This document shows positions 15,657 through 22,804 of a stretch of DNA of 36,958 nt, piece after piece; the first letter of the stretch is position 1, and every line of letters begins with the position of its first letter. The notes under the pieces are model-generated. The model had not been told where the DNA came from and ran no database searches. It worked only from the letters and a program-made list of their open reading frames with translations. A program made the translations under genes and the position numbers. Source of the stretch: a virus; IMG/VR virus record IMGVR_UViG_3300044922_000470, positions 1 to 36,958 of that record, one strand, 5' to 3'.

Positions 15657-17444
15657 TTACTCTGTTGGGGCGGCGCTTGTGGCCCGAAACTGCGACATGA
15701 TGGAGTCGATCAGAACCAGCGCCATCTTTTCGCAGTCGGCCAGGTGGTTCGGCCCAAGGCGCTGCCACCGCGCCACGCCCTCTTTTTCGATCAGCGCCTC
15801 TCCCTGCAACTGCGAAACGTAGTCCTTGGCAATGTCGCGCGGCAGATACCAGCGCCCCCGGCCATCGCGCAAAACGTCATGGTAGAGCCTTGCCTGCCAA
15901 AACTCGGCGTCGAATTGCAGCATCCAGATATTGTGACCCGCGCCCAAGATTTGCTGGAATTTCCACGGCTCGCGCAATCCCTGCGACACCGTGCGACCCT
16001 TGGCCGCGCAGAATAGACCGCCCGACCGCGCCACAAAATCGTAAACGCCTGCCGGGGTCTTGGCCGCATAGCCCGAATCGACCACGCCTTTGAAGCATTT
16101 GTAGTGGCGGAACTTTTCCATCACCAAATCCCAACCAATCGCCGCCCCGTAATCGACAAGGTAACTGCTCCCGTCTTCGTGCAATTCGCGGATGATCCAC
16201 CACAGTTCCGTTTGCTGAACGTCCACCGACATGATGCGGCCCAACATCTTGCCTTCGGGCGGCTGGCCGATGGTGTAACGCGGCGAGGCGTCCACCCGCT
16301 CGCGGATCATCGCCGTGGTGATGAGTGACCCCGCCGCCACCCAAGGCAGGGCCAGTTCTCGGTTAAAGAAATCCTGCAAGCCGCCCGGCGTCTCGCGGTC
16401 TTGGAGGAATTTGACGGCCAGATCCGACCATCGCCGCCAAGGAGCATAGAGCGAGGACAGATGGTAACTGCGCCGCCCTGGCTCGGCAGCAAGGTCAGTC
16501 GCCCGCCACTCGCCGCGCTCAAGCATCTGCGCTTTGTCGGCCTCGGTGTGCGCGTGGTCGCACTTCGGGCAATGGCAACGCGCCGATTCCGAGACAATCT
16601 CCATGTTCCACGCGGAATCTTGCTTGGCTTCCTGCGCCCACTTGATGCGCTCCCACTCCAAGACAAACATTTCGCCGCAGGCCGCACACGGGACGAAGTA
16701 TTTGCGCTGGTCGCCCTTCAGCCATTCTTCCCAAATGGCCCCATCCTCATAGGTTGGGGTCGAGGTGGTGATGATAATATGCTGCGGGTAGGTCGCTACG
16801 CGGGCCTCGGCCAACTGCAAGGGCGCTGATTCCTTGCCGCCCTTGGCCGGGAACTTGTCCAATTCGTCCATGCACAGCGCGGCAATCGAGCGCGAGGAAA
16901 GCGAGGCCGGGCTGTTGCTGCCCGTGAACCACACGCTCATGCGGTCAAAGTGCTGTTCCAAAAGTCTATACTTGTCGGGATCGGCCTGCTTGTGCCGGGC
17001 GAGCGTCGGGTTCTGGTCAATCAATGGCATCCACCGCGTTTCCGAAAACGAGCGCGCCAAGTGTGTGGATGGCATGACCCACAGACAAGGCGCGGGCGAG
17101 TTGTCCAATTTGTAGGCCATTCCGACAATGATGGCCGTGGTCTTCGATGTCTGCGCGCCCCACACCAAGGCCAGTCGCCGCACCCTTTCGTCTGCGAAGC
17201 ATTCCAACACTTCGCGCACATACGGAGTGCGCTGCGTTAGGTAGCTCCCTGGCTTGTTGGTGATTCGCTCCGAGAGCTTCAGATTTCCCTCGGCCCACGC
17301 CACCACCCCCGGCTTCGGCGGGGCAATCGTCACTTCATGGCTTGCCGCCCAAGCCTCGGCTAATCCGCCTTGGTCTGCTCGCTCAAGGATGGCGGCAATG
17401 TCGCCAGATGTTTTCGCAGTATCGAGGTCGCCTGTTCCCCCCAT
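15657..17444 (-). CDS. Terminase large subunit, GpA type
   Basis: A 595-residue DNA-packaging motor of the lambda GpA family. The ATPase domain shows a Walker A-like WGAQTSKTT at about residue 95 (the GpA variant of the P-loop), a Walker B at CMDELDKFP near residue 190 and a coupling region TTSTPTYEDG. Two cysteine pairs (CAACG and CHCPKC, residues about 250-295) fit the zinc knuckle of this family. The C-terminal nuclease has SVDVQ and VDSGYAAK with the expected acidic residues. ATG at 17444 overlaps the small subunit by 85 bases; an alternative GTG lies some 38 codons later, at VTIAPPKPG. GpA-type terminases generally belong to cos-type phages. Confidence 0.93.
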   Translation of the reverse strand: MGGTGDLDTAKTSGDIAAILERADQGGLAEAWAASHEVTIAPPKPGVVAWAEGNLKLSERITNKPGSYLTQRTPYVREVLECFADERVRRLALVWGAQTSKTTAIIVGMAYKLDNSPAPCLWVMPSTHLARSFSETRWMPLIDQNPTLARHKQADPDKYRLLEQHFDRMSVWFTGSNSPASLSSRSIAALCMDELDKFPAKGGKESAPLQLAEARVATYPQHIIITTSTPTYEDGAIWEEWLKGDQRKYFVPCAACGEMFVLEWERIKWAQEAKQDSAWNMEIVSESARCHCPKCDHAHTEADKAQMLERGEWRATDLAAEPGRRSYHLSSLYAPWRRWSDLAVKFLQDRETPGGLQDFFNRELALPWVAAGSLITTAMIRERVDASPRYTIGQPPEGKMLGRIMSVDVQQTELWWIIRELHEDGSSYLVDYGAAIGWDLVMEKFRHYKCFKGVVDSGYAAKTPAGVYDFVARSGGLFCAAKGRTVSQGLREPWKFQQILGAGHNIWMLQFDAEFWQARLYHDVLRDGRGRWYLPRDIAKDYVSQLQGEALIEKEGVARWQRLGPNHLADCEKMALVLIDSIMSQFRATSAAPTE

Positions 17445-17899
17445 TGAAACGTCGAAAAATCCTGCACCGCCGCCGAGATCAGCCCACGAATCGCCGCCAC
17501 CGTCTCCGCTTTGTTGAGCGTGGTCTTGGTCATCGAAAGGAATTGCGAGAATTCCTGCTCCGCTTGCGCTGCCGCCTTCCGACTGTCCCGCCACGCTCCC
17601 GCCAGTTCGGCCACCGTGCGGCTGTTTATTTCGTCCACGTTGGCTGCGGCCTTCCACAGTTCGTAGTGCCGAAGCTCGCCCTCGGCGGCGCGGTCGAGTC
17701 GCGCCTTCGGCCCCATCGCCGGGTTGCTGCTGGCGGGCGGGGCTGAGAGCTTGCCGCCCTTCCTGCGGCGGATGTTCGCCGCCAGCCACGCCTTCGCCGC
17801 CTCCACCGAGTCGGTCGGCATCCCCTGGGCTTTCCACAGGCTGATGCTCGTCTGGTTCGCGTCGAGCGCGCGGGCGAGTTGGATCTGCGTCAGGGCCAT
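17360..17899 (-). CDS. Terminase small subunit with N-terminal HTH
   Basis: A 179-residue protein. The N-terminus (LTQIQLARALDANQTSISLW) is a helix-turn-helix like that in lambda Nu1 and related small subunits, which binds packaging sites on the phage DNA. A basic linker follows (ANIRRRKGGK), then long helices for oligomer formation (NVDEINSRTVAELAGAW) and a C-terminus that would contact the large subunit. It is first in the late operon; 216 bases without a gene lie before it. cos or other packaging sites would be expected close by. Confidence 0.85.
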   Translation of the reverse strand: MALTQIQLARALDANQTSISLWKAQGMPTDSVEAAKAWLAANIRRRKGGKLSAPPASSNPAMGPKARLDRAAEGELRHYELWKAAANVDEINSRTVAELAGAWRDSRKAAAQAEQEFSQFLSMTKTTLNKAETVAAIRGLISAAVQDFSTFQWGEQATSILRKHLATLPPSLSEQTKAD

Positions 17900-17945
17900 G
17901 CGGCATTTTGATACGGCTTTTTCGTGTGTCTCACTATCAAATCGG

Positions 17946-18106
17946 CTATTGAGACGGCCAGAGGCGAGAAGTGTTTATTACTTGAGCCAATCGCAATAAA
18001 TTTTGCCCCAAATCTTGCCAGTCGTGGCCTCCTCGCGCTCCTGCTTCCAAAGAGATGCCTTTCCCAAGTCTCAACAAGGAGCCTTGTTGTTTACGCCTAT
18101 TGAGAC
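17946..18106. promoter_or_regulatory. Intergenic region with TTGAGAC repeats before the terminase operon
   Basis: The gap 17900-18115 has no gene. It holds CTATTGAGAC twice in direct orientation (17946-17955 and 18097-18106) and the inverted GTCTCAA at 18068-18074. Next to the inverted copy is AACAAGG-AG-CCTTGTT (18073-18088), a near-perfect dyad. The gap is the natural place for the late promoter, an operator or the packaging (cos) region; I cannot tell which. No convincing -10/-35 pair was found. Confidence 0.45.
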
Positions 18107-18115
18107 TGGCGGGTG

Positions 18116-18742
18116 TCAAGACGCGCCCCCCTCCGCGCTTCCGCTCAAAGTTACCAGGCGCTTCTCGATGTTCCAGATAAGATCACGAATGGGCCTGACA
18201 ACCGTAAGAAGCTGAATGCAGGTGTCGCGCTCCATTGCCTCAACCGGATGCTTTTGCACCACCTGATTAAGCCACCTTCTGCCATCGTGAACCCAATGCG
18301 CCGCAAAGCCTAAAGCCTGTGAATCTTCGTCCTTGCTGAAACGCTCTGCCCACTCTTGCTGGTCTTCGTCGCCACTCATGAGACGGGCAGCGTCAGGCTG
18401 TGTTGCCATTTGCTCATAACCCGCCGCGATCATCATCGCCTTGAGTCCGGGAAGATCGGGTGTGCCGCACCCGTAAATCTTGGCGACCCTCATGTATTTC
18501 TGAGCGACCCCAAAAGTCATGCCAACCTTTTCTCTCAGGATGTGGTGAAACGATGCGCCCGTTGTGTCTCGGAGGGATTCGATCTTCTTTCCTGCCTCAA
18601 ATACAACAGAGGCAAGCTCCGATCCTTTCTCGCCTATTTCCAGCGCAAGGATTCGGGCTTTTGCGTCGAGGTCTTTGATCTCTTGGCAAAGCGTATCGAC
18701 CGCCGCCAATTCTACTTTAGTCGTTGTTAAGTCGTTGCTCAT
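18116..18742 (-). CDS. DUF3102-like phage regulatory protein
   Basis: A 208-residue helical protein. Residues about 60-100 (HHILREKVGMTFGVAQKYMRVA) resemble the core of DUF3102-type phage/plasmid proteins, a family with a conserved putative DNA-binding helix pair and unknown role. The N-terminal 50 residues are coiled-coil-like (CQEIKDLDAKARIL). It is co-directional with, and overlaps by 26 bases, the HTH gene before it, and is the last gene before the terminase promoter region, which suggests a role in the early-late switch. The leader is A/C-rich without a Shine-Dalgarno sequence. The family call is tentative. Confidence 0.55.
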   Translation of the reverse strand: MSNDLTTTKVELAAVDTLCQEIKDLDAKARILALEIGEKGSELASVVFEAGKKIESLRDTTGASFHHILREKVGMTFGVAQKYMRVAKIYGCGTPDLPGLKAMMIAAGYEQMATQPDAARLMSGDEDQQEWAERFSKDEDSQALGFAAHWVHDGRRWLNQVVQKHPVEAMERDTCIQLLTVVRPIRDLIWNIEKRLVTLSGSAEGGAS

Positions 18743-19235
18743 CTATTTGGTGTCTGTGTTTCCAGCTTTGGTTTGCTGCTTGCCGCGCGGCCTCTCTGGC
18801 CTCGTCGGACTTTTGAAAGTCATTGTGTCCTTTGATGTTGAATTTCTTCTGAATTTCAATGACGGCCTTAGAAAGTGCCGCCTTGGTTACTCCGATTCTT
18901 TTGGCAATTTCGGTGTAAGTGTTGGATAGCGTCACCGAAATATCGCCCGCCGCCATGAGGAATGCGTAGTATCGCAAAACCTTGTTGCCCCTTGGCTCCA
19001 TGATGTAGGTCAAGACGGGTATCACCATCTTGCTGGCGGCTTCGCTCACCTCCATCTGAAGGTGCTGCCTGAGTAAAATAACCAGTTCGGCGCATTGCTG
19101 GCGGTTTAAGGCCAGAGCTTCTGCCCATTCTTCTCCAATGGAGTCGCACTGAGCGGCTGGATCGGGCCAATAGCTCGTTTCTAAGTTATCGAGGGGGTTT
19201 TCGCCCATGCTGGTGAAGCGTCTAATGTCAATCAT
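18717..19235 (-). CDS. HTH DNA-binding protein
   Basis: A 172-residue protein with a helix-turn-helix at about residues 104-132 (TEIAKRIGVTKAALSKAV), similar to the HTH of phage regulators and sigma region 4. The N-terminal half (residues 1-90) is helical with RQQCAELVILLRQHL. The C-terminus is highly charged (KSDEAREAARQAANQ). It may control the downstream late promoter, as late regulators in this position often do. ATG at 19235 overlaps the stop of the small basic gene (ATGA). Confidence 0.6.
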   Translation of the reverse strand: MIDIRRFTSMGENPLDNLETSYWPDPAAQCDSIGEEWAEALALNRQQCAELVILLRQHLQMEVSEAASKMVIPVLTYIMEPRGNKVLRYYAFLMAAGDISVTLSNTYTEIAKRIGVTKAALSKAVIEIQKKFNIKGHNDFQKSDEAREAARQAANQSWKHRHQIDEQRLNND

Positions 19236-19402
19236 ACTCGGTTCCTCCGTCTGCTTGCTTTCTGCATAAGTCTGCGCCGCTTGGCCTTGGCCCGGTCGCG
19301 CTTGGTCTTAGTCGCCTTGCGCGGCCTCTCGTAGCGCGGGCCTGCTTGGCGAAGTGGCCCCATCGGCATGGCGTGGCCTGTTGTTCCTTGTTCGCCTTTC
19401 AT
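19232..19402 (-). CDS. Small very basic protein (56 aa)
   Basis: This short gene joins its neighbours at both ends: its ATG at 19402 shares one base with the previous TAA, and its TGA overlaps the next ATG. The 56-residue product begins MKGEQGTTGH and is more than one third Arg or Lys in its second half (RPRKATKTKRDRAKAKRRR), so nucleic acid binding is likely. No family is recognised. The coupling at both ends is the main support for its being real. Confidence 0.6.
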   Translation of the reverse strand: MKGEQGTTGHAMPMGPLRQAGPRYERPRKATKTKRDRAKAKRRRLMQKASRRRNRV

Positions 19403-19689
19403 TACGCCACCCCCCGATTCAGTTTTTCATAGGCATATTCGCCCCCACCCATCATTGCCCCGGCTTTACCGCTCCAATCCGCGCACACCCACTCGTAGCG
19501 CACGACCCAAGCCATCAGATCCTCGGCCCACGCAACCACGCCCCGCGCCATCGGAACATCGGCAACGGGCAAGGGCCGCGTTTGATTGACCAACCACACG
19601 CCACCCGCCTCCCGCACCCGCTCGTAGCGTTGCGCGTAAACCAGCACCGTGTCGCCTTCGGCCAATATGTTGCCGTGAATGTCTTTCAT
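19402..19689 (-). CDS. Small hypothetical protein, YopX-like start
   Basis: A 95-residue protein starting MKDIHGNILAEGDTVLVY, a phrase close to the DxNGxxIyeGD opening of small phage proteins such as YopX, but the rest (many Trp and Ala residues) does not extend the match. It sits in the coupled early operon, with its ATG sharing one base with the preceding TAA. Function is unknown. Confidence 0.55.
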   Translation of the reverse strand: MKDIHGNILAEGDTVLVYAQRYERVREAGGVWLVNQTRPLPVADVPMARGVVAWAEDLMAWVVRYEWVCADWSGKAGAMMGGGEYAYEKLNRGVA

Positions 19690-19892
19690 TAAGCCGCCCT
19701 CCTTGCCGTCTCATTGGCCCGCAAATGCCGCGTGTCGCGCTTTTCCAGCCAGCCAATACACTCGCCGCCGTTTCCGACCTCGGCCACGCTCACGGCATTG
19801 TCGGAAATGACCCCGTTGTCTTGCAGGAAATTCATCGTCAGTCGAGCGTCGAGGCCACGAGCGGCGATATAGGCGCGGAGGGATTCGCTCAT
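19689..19892 (-). CDS. Small hypothetical protein
   Basis: A 67-residue protein starting MSESLRAYIAARGL, mixed helix and strand, with no recognised family. It overlaps the stop of the replication protein by four bases and the start of the next gene by one base, so it is translated as part of the coupled early operon. Confidence 0.5.
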   Translation of the reverse strand: MSESLRAYIAARGLDARLTMNFLQDNGVISDNAVSVAEVGNGGECIGWLEKRDTRHLRANETARRAA

Positions 19893-20821
19893 GCCGCTGC
19901 CTCCACGCCAGCAAGCCGCTGCCGCATTTCCGATATGCTCGCCTTCAGTTGCTTAACTTTAGCCATTGGCTCGGCCTTCAATCGCCTGTCGAACGAGTCA
20001 GGAACAGCCTCCTTGTTCGCAGGGTTCGCGCAGATGCGATCCACTTCCTTCTGCGCGGCCTCGATGCGCTGCTGTAGCGACCAGACCGATTCGGGTTTGG
20101 CGTGGCCGTTGAGCGGGACAATCGCCCCGTTCGTTTTGGCCCGCGCGTTCTCGCGCCACCGCCCCGCCCATGCGCCAAGGGCGTATTGCCAGTTGTTCAC
20201 GGGTTGCCCATCGCGGCCCGTCCATTGGCCCGTCGTGGTGATGGGTCGGGCGAGATGATCCATGCGCCAGATGTCGGCTTGCTCGGCGGTCAATCCGACC
20301 TTGCGCCCCGCCTCGATGACCTCTTCCCTTGTTGGCTCAAGCCAGACCTCCTCGCGCGCGTCTTCCCCTTCCTTTATCTTTCCTTTATCCTTCCTTTCCT
20401 TTCCGTTGGGGGTCAGCTTGGGTTCTGCTTGGGTTGTGCTTGGGTTAGTGCTTGGGTTCAGCTTGGCCCCATTGATGCGCGCTGCTTGGGTCTTTGCTTG
20501 GGTTTTGGCGCTTCCACCTCTTTTGCCAGCGTCCCGTTTGGCCTTCACCTCCTCCTGTTTGTCGGTCGGGTAAAACGCCACGCACAGCGTGTCGCCCTCC
20601 CAATGCCAGAGCGCGCAATCCTCGCGCACCTCGGCCAAGGTCACGCCGAGCGTCTGTTGCCATTGGCGATCCTTCCAGCCGCCGCAGCCGTCGATTTTGC
20701 CGCCGTTCTCCTGCTCGCAGCAATAGGCCAAGAGGTTGAGCCAGGTGGCCCGCTGGATCGGCTCGCTCCCGGCATATTCGGGCGAGCGCAGGGTTGTTGT
20801 TTTGAGGTTTAGCCAGATCAT
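19889..20821 (-). CDS. Replication initiation protein with embedded origin
   Basis: A 310-residue protein. Residues about 1-100 (IWLNLKTTTLRSPEY, QWQQTLGVTLAEVREDC) form a winged-helix-type N-terminal domain as in phage replication initiators such as DnaD-like or lambda O-type proteins. Residues about 110-150 are a basic Thr/Gln/Asn linker encoded by seven iterons (20416-20504), next to a 44-base pyrimidine tract. The C-terminal part (NNWQYALGAWAGRW) is likely the helicase-loader contact. An origin inside the initiator gene, in its linker, is the arrangement in lambda. ATG at 20821 overlaps a small upstream reading frame. I see no ATPase motifs. Confidence 0.65.
   Translation of the reverse strand: MIWLNLKTTTLRSPEYAGSEPIQRATWLNLLAYCCEQENGGKIDGCGGWKDRQWQQTLGVTLAEVREDCALWHWEGDTLCVAFYPTDKQEEVKAKRDAGKRGGSAKTQAKTQAARINGAKLNPSTNPSTTQAEPKLTPNGKERKDKGKIKEGEDAREEVWLEPTREEVIEAGRKVGLTAEQADIWRMDHLARPITTTGQWTGRDGQPVNNWQYALGAWAGRWRENARAKTNGAIVPLNGHAKPESVWSLQQRIEAAQKEVDRICANPANKEAVPDSFDRRLKAEPMAKVKQLKASISEMRQRLAGVEAAA
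20361..20404. other. Polypyrimidine tract, candidate DNA-unwinding element
   Basis: Of 44 bases on the plus strand only two are purines (A), the rest C and T, with the repeated unit CCTTTATC/CTTTCC. In lambda the iterons are followed by a strand-biased, easily opened tract; here the same order is seen (iterons 20416-20504, tract at their side). Confidence 0.6.
20416..20504. repeat. Seven origin iterons GCTTGGGTT
   Basis: GCTTGGGTT or a close variant starts at 20416, 20427, 20438, 20450, 20461 (GCTTGGCCC), 20484 (GCTTGGGTC) and 20496. Spacing is 11, 11, 12, 11, 23 and 12 bases, so nearly all copies face the same side of the helix. They lie within the linker-coding part of the replication gene and are probably the initiator binding sites. 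Confidence 0.7.
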
Positions 20822-20919
20822 AAAGAAACGCAAAAAACCCTCAGACCCGCCGCCGCTGAAAGTAGGCGCATGAGTGCCCACGGCGACGGATCTGAAGGTT
20901 GGTTGTTGACGTTTCTCAT
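20818..20919 (-). CDS. Short upstream reading frame coupled to replication gene
   Basis: A 33-codon frame from ATG at 20919 whose TGA overlaps the replication ATG (ATGA). GGGA lies seven bases before its start. The product begins MRNVNNQPSDPSP and ends VFCVSL. It could be a leader that couples translation of the replication gene, which lacks its own Shine-Dalgarno sequence. It could also be chance. Confidence 0.35.
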   Translation of the reverse strand: MRNVNNQPSDPSPWALMRLLSAAAGLRVFCVSL

Positions 20920-20966
20920 GCTGTTTCCCGCTTTCAGACGGGTTGCTGCTGGCGGCGTGTCAAAGG

Positions 20967-21747
20967 TCATTGCGGCCCTCCAAGCAAACGCCATGCGAGC
21001 GCAGCCACTGCTGGAACTTGTCCGTTGCCAATGGCTTTAAGTCTGTCCACCCGATGGGCCACCCCATAAGCCACTCCGCAAAGTCCGGGCTGTATGTAGC
21101 GCAGCGTCCCGTCTTCGCCCTGGGTAAGCTCTGCCCCTCTCCACGGGCCTTCCAAAATTGAAACGCCTGCCGACTCGTCTGGTCGATTTTGCAACGACCA
21201 TCCTTGCGCTTGGTTTCCATGTTTATGCTGTCCTTCCAATCGCGCGCATTCGGCGTGACCCACGATCCAGATGCGCCTTCGGTTGTGGGGAGCGCCAACG
21301 TGGCACGCTCCCAAAACTCCGTGCCATGTGCAGAACCCCATTCGGGCCAAATCTCCAAGCACTCGCCCAAGTCCTCGAACAACAAGCATTGCCGAGTTCT
21401 CCACGAAAACGAATCGGGGTCGAACTTCGCCAATGATTCGCGCCATTTCTCGCCACAGTCCGCTTTCGTCGCCGTCGATGCCTCGCGCGTCTTGCTTTGC
21501 TTGTGATATGTCGGTGCATGGGAATCCTCCACTGACAACATCCACCCCCCCCCCGCCACGGCTTCCCGTCGAAGGTCTGCACATCGTCCCAGATTGGGAA
21601 TCGCGGCAGGAATCCGTCCCGCTGTCGGGCAAGCAGCACCCGGCGGCAGTAGGCATCAAGCTCAACAGCGCAAACGGTGCGCCATCCAAGGAGCTTGCCT
21701 CCCAAGATGCCTCCTCCTGCTCCTGCAAAAAGTGCCAACTCATTCAC
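20967..21747 (-). CDS. C5-cytosine DNA methyltransferase, broken by a G10 tract
   Basis: All core motifs of a C5-cytosine methyltransferase are present but in two frames. Frame one (ATG at 21747) has motif I, ALFAGAGGGILGGK, and motif II near CAVELD. Frame two has motif IV with the catalytic cysteine (SGGFPCTDIS), motif VI (FVFVENSAML), motif VIII (HNRRRIWIVG) and motif X (AIGNGQVPAV). The join is a run of ten G (plus-strand C at 21545-21554); nine G would give one 259-residue protein reading WRGGVDVV across it. It may be a sequencing or assembly error, a phase-variable switch or a real mutation. The enzyme would methylate phage or host DNA, perhaps against restriction. Its ATG overlaps the upstream HTH stop. 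Confidence 0.85.
21545..21554 (-). repeat. G10 homopolymer at the methyltransferase frame break
   Basis: Ten consecutive C on the plus strand (G on the coding strand). A length of 9 or 12 restores one open frame between motif I and motif IV; 10 does not. Confidence 0.95.
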
Positions 21748-21998
21748 GCCGCGCCTCCGATGGAATACTCAGCCACCCTCTTCCCGCCGCTCGTCTCCAC
21801 CATCCGCTCGGCAATTTGCCAGCCTTGGTTGCGAAGCTCGTGGATGCGCGCTGCCAGCCTAAAGCATCCGAAGCGTTGCAGCGCATCCAGCGCCGTGAGT
21901 GCGTGGCCTGCCTGCAAGTAAGCAAGGATCTTGCCTGCCTGCGTAGGGCGGCGGTGCGTTTCGGGCGCACCGAAGGAAAGTTCGGGTTGCCAGGTCAT
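21744..21998 (-). CDS. HTH_55-type helix-turn-helix protein
   Basis: An 84-residue protein. Residues about 22-70 (KILAYLQAGHALTALDAL, then RLAARIHELRNQGWQI) match the pattern of the phage HTH_55 helix-turn-helix family closely. These small proteins are common near phage replication and recombination genes and probably act as regulators; their targets are unknown. ATG at 21998 has a strong Shine-Dalgarno sequence (GGAGGAGG) and overlaps the exonuclease stop, so the longer frame starting at 22082 is not needed. Confidence 0.8.
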   Translation of the reverse strand: MTWQPELSFGAPETHRRPTQAGKILAYLQAGHALTALDALQRFGCFRLAARIHELRNQGWQIAERMVETSGGKRVAEYSIGGAA

Positions 21999-22801
21999 AG
22001 ACCCTCCTCCCGCAGCGCCCACGCCGGGTATTGCAACACCGAGCTTGTTGGATAGCCCGGCCACTCCTGCATATCGCAGCACTCGCGCACGCGAGTCAGC
22101 GCCGCCTCGGCCAAGCGATAACCGCGCTTCATCACCTCATCGCTCGGTTGATACACGGCCACCGCGTAAGGCGCGGCCTTCTCAACCGCGATCCACCAGA
22201 ATGCCTCCACGGGTATGTCGCACTCGTTTGCAAGGGCGCAGTAGTGCGCCGCCGACAAGTCGTAGAGCAGTCGCGCCGCCGAGGCGGCAAACGCCGCTGG
22301 CGAGGCGTCCTCGCACGTTTTAACGTCCGCAATAACGCTGTTGCCGATGGCGTCCATGCGCCCCTTGATCGGCAGGCCCGTGCCCGGATGCTCGGCCCAC
22401 AGGCTCACCTCGTAGTCAGCCCCGCGCAGTAGCTCGCTGGCAATTTGGTGCGCCGCCACGGCGTCCCTCATGCCGTGCAGCGAGTCGGCTTCACCTTGGT
22501 CAAGCACGGGCAAGTCGCCGATGCTGGCCTTCCATGCCTTGCCATCTTTGGTGCGGAGGTCTATGTCCTGCGGCTTGAGCGCAAACGCGCCGTCGAGCTT
22601 TTCGGGCTCCAAGACAGCCAAGTGCGCGAGCGTGCCGATGAGCATGGCTCGCGTCTGCGGCTTGTCCACCGGGCCGATGACGTTGGCAACGTAGTGTGAT
22701 GGCGTGCGCGGCGGCACGATCCACTTGAGATCCGAGGCTGAAATGCCCTCGCTACCACGATACTCGGCGGCAGAGATGTTTTTTTCGATGCGGGGTTTCA
22801 T
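21995..22801 (-). CDS. RecE/DUF3799-like PD-(D/E)XK exonuclease
   Basis: A 268-residue nuclease like the C-terminal domain of RecE. It starts with EKNISAAEYRGSEGISASDLKWI, the typical phage RecE-type opening, followed by MLIGTLAHLAVLEPEKL and the catalytic region KGRMDAIGNSVIADVKTC with the aspartate and the D-x-K pair. The enzyme would digest one strand of linear double-stranded DNA from its 5' end, making 3' overhangs for the partner annealing protein encoded just upstream (22805-23728). Together they form a Red/RecET-type recombination pair, useful for genome circularisation and recombination. Confidence 0.85.
   Translation of the reverse strand: MKPRIEKNISAAEYRGSEGISASDLKWIVPPRTPSHYVANVIGPVDKPQTRAMLIGTLAHLAVLEPEKLDGAFALKPQDIDLRTKDGKAWKASIGDLPVLDQGEADSLHGMRDAVAAHQIASELLRGADYEVSLWAEHPGTGLPIKGRMDAIGNSVIADVKTCEDASPAAFAASAARLLYDLSAAHYCALANECDIPVEAFWWIAVEKAAPYAVAVYQPSDEVMKRGYRLAEAALTRVRECCDMQEWPGYPTSSVLQYPAWALREEGL
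22003..22010 (-). promoter_or_regulatory. Strong Shine-Dalgarno sequence of the HTH_55 gene
   Basis: GGAGGAGG on the minus strand, four to seven bases before ATG 21998. It decides the start and is one of only a few strong ribosome-binding sites in the window. Confidence 0.75.
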
Positions 22802-22804
22802 GGC

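Noticed and set aside
20416-20504. CRISPR array
   Set aside because: Repeats are only nine bases with 11-12-base pitch, without unique spacers, and code for the linker of the replication protein.
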